This document shows, one piece after another, positions 1 through 4,855 of a DNA stretch of 5,664 bases. Position 1 is the stretch's first letter, and each line of letters opens with the position of its first letter. The stretch is from contig CAAEOU010000247.1 in the NCBI GenBank assembly GCA_900757695.1, forward strand, positions 1 to 5,664, written 5' to 3'. The DNA is from an uncultured Oscillospiraceae bacterium. GTDB lineage: Bacteria; Bacillota_A; Clostridia; Oscillospirales; Oscillospiraceae. The position numbers and the translations under genes are program-made. The notes beneath the pieces were generated by a model. That model saw nothing but the letters and a program-made list of their open reading frames with translations, did no database searches and was not told the DNA's origin.

Positions 1-1200
1 AAGACCACTACGTCTCGAATGATCGAGCAGGCCATGACCGATTCTGGAATCTCCTTCTTCGCCAATAAGACCGGTGCAAATCTCCTCAGCGGTGTAACCG
101 CAGAGTTTGCAGCCAATTCCGGCACCTTCAGCGGAAAGTGCCGCTATCCCTATGCGCTCATCGAGGCGGATGAGGCGGCCTTTAAGATGATTTCCACCTA
201 TGTGGATGCAAAGACCGTGGTGGTGACCAATGTTTTCCGGGATCAGCTGGATCGTTATGGCGAGGTTACCCATACGCTGGACAACATTCGCATCGGTATT
301 TCTCACAGCCCCAACGCAGTGCTTTGCCTCAATGCCGATGACTCCCTGTCCGCATCGCTCCATGAGGATGTGGAGAATCCCGTGATCTTCTATGGGGTCA
401 ATACGCCCATCTATAAGGACCGGGTGGACGAGGTGTCCGATGCGCCATATTGTATCCACTGTAAGCATGAATATGTCTATGACTATGTGACCTATGGACA
501 TCTGGGCGGCTATCACTGCCCCCACTGCGGCTATGGACGTCCGGAGCCACAGGTAGCGGTGACGAAGGTGGTATCCTCGGATGCGGAGCAGTCCCAGGTG
601 GTATTCGGCACGGATCAGGGAGAATACCCCGCCGTGGTGAATCTCCCCGGCGGCTACAATATCTATAATGCCTGCGCCTGCATGGCGGCAGGGCGTGCCA
701 TGGGGCTGGAGGAAAAGACTGTGGCGGATAGCCTGTCCCGGTTCCAGTGCGGATTTGGCCGGATGGAGAAGTTCGATATCAATGGGACGCCGGTACGGAT
801 GATCCTGATTAAGAACCCTGCCGGATGCAATCAGGTGCTGAACTTCCTGACCAATACCTCCACACCGGCGGTGTTTGCGGCCTGCCTCAATGACCGGGCC
901 AACGACGGCAAGGATGTCAGCTGGATCTGGGATGTGGATTTTGAAAAGCTGTTGACGATGGGGGACAAGCTGAAGGCTGTCTATGTTTCAGGCGTCCGGG
1001 CAGACGATATGGCCCTTAGATTCCTCTACGCAGGGATCCCTATGGAGAAGATTCATGTGGAAAAGGACTACGGAAAGCTCATGGAAGCGGTCACGGCGCA
1101 GCCGGACCCTGTTTATGTGATGCCCACCTATACGGCAATGCTCGGCCTTCGGGATAAGATCAGCAAGACCTATGGCTTCAAGGAATATTGGGAGGCGTAA
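1..1200 (+). CDS. murT: Lipid II isoglutaminyl synthase, Mur-ligase-like subunit MurT (5' partial)
   Basis: MurT is the ATP-dependent subunit of the MurT-GatD complex, which amidates the alpha-carboxyl of D-Glu in the lipid II stem peptide to D-isoglutamine in the cytoplasm. The frame is open from base 1: the first codons read KTTTSRMIEQ, the end of the Mur-ligase P-loop (GTNGKTTT), so the start codon and roughly the first 50 residues lie outside the window. The ATG at 19 is internal. Visible: Mur-ligase central domain; a four-cysteine zinc-ribbon insertion typical of MurT (CxxC at visible residues 151/154 and 173/176, bases about 451-528); the NLPGGYNIYN motif near residue 214; and a C-terminal MurT/DUF1727 domain with LNDRANDGKDVSWIWD. 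The last Asp of that motif (bases 931-933) probably corresponds to the Asp that completes the GatD catalytic triad. gatD follows directly. Family assignment is very secure; no damage is seen. Confidence 0.96.
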   Translation, partial: KTTTSRMIEQAMTDSGISFFANKTGANLLSGVTAEFAANSGTFSGKCRYPYALIEADEAAFKMISTYVDAKTVVVTNVFRDQLDRYGEVTHTLDNIRIGISHSPNAVLCLNADDSLSASLHEDVENPVIFYGVNTPIYKDRVDEVSDAPYCIHCKHEYVYDYVTYGHLGGYHCPHCGYGRPEPQVAVTKVVSSDAEQSQVVFGTDQGEYPAVVNLPGGYNIYNACACMAAGRAMGLEEKTVADSLSRFQCGFGRMEKFDINGTPVRMILIKNPAGCNQVLNFLTNTSTPAVFAACLNDRANDGKDVSWIWDVDFEKLLTMGDKLKAVYVSGVRADDMALRFLYAGIPMEKIHVEKDYGKLMEAVTAQPDPVYVMPTYTAMLGLRDKISKTYGFKEYWEA

Positions 1201-1202
1201 TG

Positions 1203-1943
1203 ATGGAACTGAATATTTGTCATCTCTATCCCGATGTTCTGAACCTATACGGAGACCGGGGAAATGTGATCTGCATGCAAAAGCGCCTCCAGTGGCGGGG
1301 CATTGACTGCAATGTAGAGGGAATCTCCATTGGAGATCCGCTGGAAGCCTCCAAATATGACCTGTTTTTTATCGGCGGCGGTCAGGATTTTGAGCAGGGG
1401 GTTCTGCTTAACGATCTGGCGGGACAAAAGACTGCGGAGATCAAGGCTGCCATTGAGGATGAAAAGGTCTTTTTGGCCATTTGCGGCGGCTATCAGATCC
1501 TTGGAAGCTACTATAAGACATGGGACGGACAGCAGTGCGACTTCTTGGGGGCACTGGATCTCTATACGGTAGGCCAGAAGGATCGTATGATCGGCAACTA
1601 TATGTATGAGTGTGATGATTTGGGCGGCACCGCTGTGGTGGGATTTGAGAACCACTCCGGACAGACCTTCCTTGGAGACGGGGTAAAGCCCATTGGAAAG
1701 GTGCTCTCGGGTTATGGGAATAACGGTAAGGACGGCTATGAGGGGGCGCGCTATAAGAACGTATATGCCACCTACAGCCACGGCTGCCTGCTGCCCAAAA
1801 ACCCTGCGGTGGCGGATATGCTGCTTTCGTGGGCGCTGACCCGGAAGTATCCCGGCTATGAACTGCCTCCGCTGGAGGACAAGCTGGAAAATCAGGCCCA
1901 CAAGTATATGGAGGAGAGGCTTCGTGCAGCACAGAATCGCTAA
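1203..1943 (+). CDS. gatD: Lipid II isoglutaminyl synthase, glutamine amidotransferase subunit GatD
   Basis: GatD is the class I (CobB/CobQ-like) glutaminase that releases ammonia from glutamine and passes it to MurT for lipid II amidation. From ATG 1203 the protein has 246 residues, close to the roughly 243 of the Staphylococcus aureus protein. It opens with the family signature HLYPDVLNLYGDRGN. The nucleophile is Cys94 in AICGGYQILG and the catalytic His is His193 in YSHGCLLP; Arg128, which matches a glutamine-positioning arginine in the S. aureus enzyme, is present. A GGGAGG ribosome site at 1190-1195 lies 7 nt before ATG 1203. The adjacent in-frame ATG at 1200 overlaps the murT stop (TAATG) but has only 4 nt spacing, so it is the second choice; a TTG at 1188 lies upstream of the ribosome site and is unlikely. 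The tight junction implies translational coupling to murT and a 1:1 complex. Confidence 0.95.
   Translation: MELNICHLYPDVLNLYGDRGNVICMQKRLQWRGIDCNVEGISIGDPLEASKYDLFFIGGGQDFEQGVLLNDLAGQKTAEIKAAIEDEKVFLAICGGYQILGSYYKTWDGQQCDFLGALDLYTVGQKDRMIGNYMYECDDLGGTAVVGFENHSGQTFLGDGVKPIGKVLSGYGNNGKDGYEGARYKNVYATYSHGCLLPKNPAVADMLLSWALTRKYPGYELPPLEDKLENQAHKYMEERLRAAQNR
1910..1919 (+). promoter_or_regulatory. Ribosome binding site for the DUF2804 gene, inside gatD
   Basis: GGAGGAGAGG lies within the last codons of gatD, 4 nt before the GTG at 1924 (9 nt from its first GGAGG). It decides the start of the next gene: the in-frame ATG at 1858 has no comparable site and would force an 86-bp overlap with an unrelated N-terminal peptide. 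Confidence 0.75.
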
Positions 1944-2958
1944 ATCCGGCCCGCTGCTGGATTCCCTGGGCATCCTGCGGGAGCCCGGCTGGGACACGAA
2001 ATTAAGTCTTGCATATCGAAAGAAAGACGTCAAGGCGCCTGCCATCCGCAGGAAGGAATGGGACTACTATCTCATTACCAATGGGAAATACGGTCTTGCA
2101 CTGACCATTGCAGACAACGGCTATATGGGGCTTGTGAGCATTAGCCTTCTGGATTTTCAGGAGAGGTGGGAGCAGACCACGTCTCCGATGCTGGTAATGC
2201 CCATGGGAAAGCTGAAGCTGCCGGAAACCAGCGCTTCCGGGGATATCTATGCCGGTGGAAACGGCTATCAGATGCTCTTTGAGAATCGTGGGGATACCCG
2301 TCGGCTGACGTTCCACATGGATGATTTCCGGGACGGAAATCCCATTGACGGAAGCGTGACCCTGACAGAGCCGCCGGAGGATACCATGGTGATTGCCACA
2401 CCCTTCCGGGGGCATCCCAAAGCTTTTTACTATAACCAGAAAATCAACTGCATGCGTGCCTCGGGAGAGGTGACGTTTCTGGGGCGGCAGTACCGCTTCA
2501 ATCCCCAGGACAGCTTTGGCGTTCTGGACTGGGGCCGTGGTGTTTGGACCTATGACAATACCTGGTACTGGTCCAGCGCTTCCGGTGCAGTGGATGGTGT
2601 GCCCTTTGGGTTTAATTTGGGCTATGGCTTTGGAGATACCTCCGCCGCCACGGAAAACATGCTGTTTTATGATGGAAAGGCACACAAATTGGAAAACGTG
2701 ACCTTCCATATCCCCACAAAGGGGAATGGGGAGGCGGACTATATGTCACCCTGGCGTTTCTCGTCCAGTGATGGGCGATTTGAAGCGGTGTTCCGGCCAG
2801 TATTGGATCGCAGTGCCTTGACCAAAGTCGGGCCGCTTCAGTCTGACCAGCATCAGGTGTTCGGCACATTTACAGGAACGGCAGTGCTGGATGACGGTAG
2901 GGAGATCCATATGGATCGATTCTTTGGATTTGCAGAGAAAGTCAGAAATAAGTGGTGA
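1924..2958 (+). CDS. DUF2804 family protein of unknown function
   Basis: This is a 344-residue protein that I recognise as DUF2804 from its overall pattern and its central aromatic motif, DWGRGVWTYDNTWYWSS, at residues 202-218. An earlier conserved-looking stretch is HMDDFRDGN. There is no signal peptide or membrane segment, so it is probably cytoplasmic. The composition (many Gly, aromatic residues and alternating short strands) suggests an all-beta fold; I have a vague recollection of a lipocalin-like relationship but cannot confirm it. The GTG start at 1924 is chosen because of the strong ribosome site at 1910-1919; it overlaps gatD by 20 bp. The stop is 4 bp before the next gene. Its place between lipid II amidation genes and a wall-associated YkuD protein suggests a link to the envelope or to a lipid or polyprenyl ligand, but this is inference. 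No enzymatic function should be assigned. Length and frame look intact. Confidence 0.85.
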   Translation: MQHRIAKSGPLLDSLGILREPGWDTKLSLAYRKKDVKAPAIRRKEWDYYLITNGKYGLALTIADNGYMGLVSISLLDFQERWEQTTSPMLVMPMGKLKLPETSASGDIYAGGNGYQMLFENRGDTRRLTFHMDDFRDGNPIDGSVTLTEPPEDTMVIATPFRGHPKAFYYNQKINCMRASGEVTFLGRQYRFNPQDSFGVLDWGRGVWTYDNTWYWSSASGAVDGVPFGFNLGYGFGDTSAATENMLFYDGKAHKLENVTFHIPTKGNGEADYMSPWRFSSSDGRFEAVFRPVLDRSALTKVGPLQSDQHQVFGTFTGTAVLDDGREIHMDRFFGFAEKVRNKW

Positions 2959-2962
2959 GGCT

Positions 2963-4171
2963 ATGAAAAACGTTTTGAAATGGATTTACCGAGCAGCATG
3001 CTTCGTTATTATCGCCGGGGCGGTTTTTACCTTTGTGCGCTGTCTGATCCACGTAAAGGATGACCATTCGCTGGAAAGCCTTGGCGTGGATACCACACAG
3101 ATGGCACCTGCGGACAATGCAGCTCAAGTGGAGGAGGCAACGCAGGCGCTGATTGCGGAAGCAGAGGCGCAGAGCGTTCAGGAGAATCCTACAGTGGTGC
3201 TCTATGATAACGGAGATATTTCCCCTTATCACCCATACACAACGGTAACGGCGGCCTTCGGAGATATTGTAAACAGCGTGGCAGCGGAGCTTACCTGGTA
3301 TGTGGACGGGGAAGAAGTCGGCCATGAGTCGCAGAGACTGCTGGTAGAGGGTTCTACGGTCAGCTGTAATGTGGAGATCGACCCCACACAGGAGGGGGCA
3401 GATACTGCTGAAGTAAAGCTGGATGTCAATCTGGGGGACGGCAACACTATGACCTCCAGCACCATGGTAAATGTGGAGCGGGTTTCCTCTACAGAAGCAG
3501 AGGTGCTGGTAAAGACGGAGGAAATCCCGGTAACGGCAGTCAGAGACACAGCAATCTATGAGGATGCCGATCTTACCCGACAGACCAAAAGTCTTGGGGA
3601 GGGAGATTCCGGTCTGCTGCTGGAATACAAGAAAGATGCAACGGGGATGACTGCCATCCGCATGCAGCTCCACACCGGGGAAAGCGGTTGGGTCAGTGCG
3701 GCAGATGTGGAGATCTCCGAAGAGGACTGTACCACAGACGAAGACTATTCCGAAGAGATGAAGACGGAATTTGTGAATTCCATGGGCTATGACAGCACAA
3801 CGGATTATCTGGTATGGGTGAATCTCTATACCCAGAAGGTCAATGTATTCAAGGGCTATGAGGGGAATTGGGCCTTGACAGAGACCTTTGAGTGTGCCAC
3901 CGGAAAGAATACATCACCTACATCCACCGGCGTGTTTACATATTCCGTGCTACAGGAAAAATGGGATCTGGGCGATACCTATGTGAAGCCTGTTCTTGTG
4001 TATAACGGCGGCGAAGCGATTACCAGCCGACCCTATGACGCATCGACCCACTATATTACCGACACCACCATGGGCAAGCCTGTTTCCGGCGGCAGTGTTC
4101 GGATGCGGGAGGATGATGTGGAGTGGATGGCGGAAAATATCCCGGTGGGAACCATGGTAGTAGTATACTGA
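2963..4171 (+). CDS. Membrane-anchored YkuD (L,D-transpeptidase-like) protein lacking canonical catalytic residues
   Basis: The protein has 402 residues from ATG 2963, preceded by GGTGAGG; the in-frame ATG at 2891 lies deep in the upstream gene. Order of parts: N-terminal membrane anchor (about residues 8-29, no signal-peptidase site evident); acidic Ala/Glu-rich linker (about 40-75); an Ig-like beta region (about 76-172); an SH3-like segment (about 186-252); and a C-terminal YkuD domain (about 281-402) with the typical VWVNLYTQKVNVF start and CATGKNTSPTSTGVF core. YkuD enzymes form or remodel 3-3 peptidoglycan cross-links, or attach proteins to peptidoglycan, outside the membrane. Here the SHGCxR active-site motif reads S375-G-G-S378-V-R-M: the Cys nucleophile is Ser and the motif His is Gly. 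The position of the upstream catalytic His appears to be Thr354 (GGEAITS), although His363 is nearby. The fold signature is kept and the frame is clean, so it is probably a pseudoenzyme or wall-binding protein rather than decayed DNA. Confidence 0.88.
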   Translation: MKNVLKWIYRAACFVIIAGAVFTFVRCLIHVKDDHSLESLGVDTTQMAPADNAAQVEEATQALIAEAEAQSVQENPTVVLYDNGDISPYHPYTTVTAAFGDIVNSVAAELTWYVDGEEVGHESQRLLVEGSTVSCNVEIDPTQEGADTAEVKLDVNLGDGNTMTSSTMVNVERVSSTEAEVLVKTEEIPVTAVRDTAIYEDADLTRQTKSLGEGDSGLLLEYKKDATGMTAIRMQLHTGESGWVSAADVEISEEDCTTDEDYSEEMKTEFVNSMGYDSTTDYLVWVNLYTQKVNVFKGYEGNWALTETFECATGKNTSPTSTGVFTYSVLQEKWDLGDTYVKPVLVYNGGEAITSRPYDASTHYITDTTMGKPVSGGSVRMREDDVEWMAENIPVGTMVVVY

Positions 4172-4190
4172 CCATAGTTCATAGAAAATC

Positions 4191-4229
4191 AAAGACGTGC
4201 ACGATGGAAAACCGTGCACGTCTTTTTTT
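4191..4229 (+). terminator. Intrinsic terminator of the murT-gatD operon (hairpin copy 1)
   Basis: A perfect 13-bp stem pairs AAAGACGTGCACG (4191-4203) with CGTGCACGTCTTT (4213-4225), with a 9-nt loop ending in GAAAAC. A run of seven T follows at 4223-4229. It lies 20 bp after the YkuD gene stop and just before the stop of the convergent small gene. The A-rich left arm gives only a short T run on the - strand, so it may also work, more weakly, for that gene. Nearly the same hairpin recurs at 4817-4855. Confidence 0.92.
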
Positions 4230-4237
4230 ATATCAGT

Positions 4238-4438
4238 TTACTTTGCTGGAGGGGGCAGAATGTGAATCTCCCCCTCTAGTGGAGCGGTGTCTGTTTCAAG
4301 AAAAATTTCCTCTGCATGCAGCAGTGCAGCACGCAGAGCGCTCACTTGCGGAAGTGCCAGCGGAATGTGCTCCAACGGGCCGATGACATCATCAATGGCA
4401 CCGCAAAGCGCTGCGTACATTTTTTGATAATCTGCCAT
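4238..4438 (-). CDS. Small helical protein of unknown function (66 aa)
   Basis: ATG at 4438 (reading leftward) is preceded by GGAGG at 4450-4446 with 7-nt spacing, which makes this a convincing gene and places the start downstream of the longer reading frame. The product has two predicted helices: residues about 3-20 (DYQKMYAALCGAIDDVI) and about 31-48 (VSALRAALLHAEEIFLE), separated by a Pro-containing turn (P21, P26, P30) and followed by a proline-rich tail (LPPPAK). It resembles short helical hypotheticals common in Clostridia and their phages that begin with a DYxxMY/LY motif; this similarity is from memory only. No membrane segment, signal peptide or metal motif is visible. It is divergent from the HTH gene at 4558 and shares its regulatory region, so it is probably controlled by it. 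It could be a partner or target of that regulator; no function is assigned. Confidence 0.75.
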   Translation of the reverse strand: MADYQKMYAALCGAIDDVIGPLEHIPLALPQVSALRAALLHAEEIFLETDTAPLEGEIHILPPPAK

Positions 4439-4462
4439 GTAAAAACCTCCAACTAATTTCTG

Positions 4463-4484
4463 ATTGACCAGTATAGCGGTCAAT
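4463..4484. promoter_or_regulatory. Candidate operator 1, perfect 7-bp inverted repeat
   Basis: ATTGACC (4463-4469) and GGTCAAT (4478-4484) form a perfect inverted repeat with an 8-nt spacer (AGTATAGC). The centre-to-centre distance of the arms is 15 bp, compatible with dimer binding within about 1.5 helical turns. It is between the two divergent start codons and next to the HTH gene, so autoregulation by that protein is the natural reading. Confidence 0.6.
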
Positions 4485-4494
4485 ATTCTTCCTC

Positions 4495-4503
4495 ACTATA
4501 GCA
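4495..4503 (-). promoter_or_regulatory. Candidate extended -10 promoter for the small protein gene
   Basis: Read on the - strand, this is TGCTATAGT, an extended -10 (TGn plus TATAGT, one mismatch to TATAAT). No clear -35 lies at 17 nt. Transcription would start near 4488, directly in front of the ATTGACC-N8-GGTCAAT inverted repeat, a position where a bound repressor would block the promoter. Sequence match only. Confidence 0.45.
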
Positions 4504-4522
4504 TAAAATACTAAAGAATGCT

Positions 4523-4537
4523 ACCAATACTGGTCAA
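4523..4537. promoter_or_regulatory. Candidate operator 2, inverted copy of the operator 1 half
   Basis: On the - strand this reads TTGACCAGTATTGGT, sharing the 11 bases TTGACCAGTAT with operator 1 (4464-4474) but in the opposite orientation. It also contains the inverted repeat ACCA-ATAC-TGGT (4523-4534). It lies 20 bp before the HTH gene start and just ahead of its ribosome site, so binding here could repress the HTH gene itself. Confidence 0.5.
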
Positions 4538-4557
4538 AAAACACCAGAGGTGAAGAA

Positions 4558-4818
4558 ATGGAACAGAAATTGCGGCGGGATCGATGTATGGGAGACAATC
4601 TGCGGCGGCTGAGAATACAGAAGGGAATTTCACAGGAAAAGCTCTGCGCAGAGCTTCAGCGGCGTGGTTGTGATATTGGGCGTACCACCTATGCGAAATA
4701 TGAATCCGGAGAGCTGAATATCCGGGTGAGCGTGTTGATGGAGCTGCGGCGCCTTTATGATTGCAGCTATGATGCGTTTTTTGCAGGGCTGGACAAACAG
4801 AATGTGGATATAGAGTAA
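4558..4818 (+). CDS. XRE-family helix-turn-helix transcriptional regulator (86 aa)
   Basis: This is a single-domain DNA-binding protein. The HTH_3/XRE fold spans about residues 11-66: helix 1 MGDNLRRLRIQKG, helix 2 SQEKLCAELQRRG, an extended turn CDIGR, and recognition helix 3 TTYAKYESGELNI, followed by helices around VSVLMELRRLY and YDAFFAGL. The longer-than-usual turn between helices 2 and 3 is typical of a clostridial XRE subgroup. ATG 4558 has AGAGG at 4546-4550 with 7-nt spacing; ATG 4588 is a weaker alternative. There is no sensor, protease or phage-repressor C-terminal domain, so it probably acts as a simple dimer, most likely on the paired operator-like sites just upstream, controlling itself and the divergent 66-residue gene. 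Its stop codon merges with the left arm of the downstream terminator. Confidence 0.9.
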   Translation: MEQKLRRDRCMGDNLRRLRIQKGISQEKLCAELQRRGCDIGRTTYAKYESGELNIRVSVLMELRRLYDCSYDAFFAGLDKQNVDIE

Positions 4819-4855
4819 AAGACGTGCACGAGCGAAAACTGTGCACGTCTTTTTT
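4817..4855. terminator. Bidirectional intrinsic terminator between HTH and RluA-family genes (hairpin copy 2)
   Basis: A 13-bp stem pairs AAAAGACGTGCAC (4817-4829) with GTGCACGTCTTTT (4841-4853), extended by a G-U pair (4830/4840), with a 9-nt loop ending in GAAAAC. Six T follow on the + strand (4850-4855) and four T on the - strand, so it can stop transcription from both converging genes. The stem contains the last bases of the HTH stop codon, and the T run contains bases of the opposing gene's stop codon. Confidence 0.92.

Larger units (their letters stand above)
4439..4557. promoter_or_regulatory. Divergent promoter region between the small protein and HTH genes
   Basis: This 119-bp AT-rich stretch must start transcription in both directions. 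It holds the two ribosome sites at its ends (CCTCC, that is GGAGG on the - strand, at 4446-4450; AGAGG at 4546-4550), an AT-rich core at 4495-4515 and two inverted copies of TTGACCAGTAT. For the + direction the best -10-like element is TAAAAT at 4504-4509 but I see no good -35, so the + promoter is not placed with confidence. Confidence 0.7.

Noticed and set aside
1245..2045. 266-codon open frame on the - strand across gatD
   Set aside because: Antisense shadow of gatD and the start of the DUF2804 gene; composition is not protein-like and no ribosome site is seen.
2942..3673. 243-codon - strand frame across the YkuD gene
   Set aside because: Cys/His-rich shadow of a real gene on the other strand, with no family resemblance.
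2963..4171. YkuD gene as a pseudogene
   Set aside because: No frameshift or stop, full domain order, good start and terminator; only the catalytic residues are replaced.
4123..4386. + strand frame of 87 codons through the first terminator
   Set aside because: It runs through the end of the YkuD gene, the hairpin and the opposing small gene; no ribosome site. The - strand gene with GGAGG is the better explanation.
4191..4855. The two hairpins as a CRISPR array or insertion-sequence ends
   Set aside because: Only two copies 591 bp apart in direct orientation, each with a T run, and no transposase between them; they behave as terminators.
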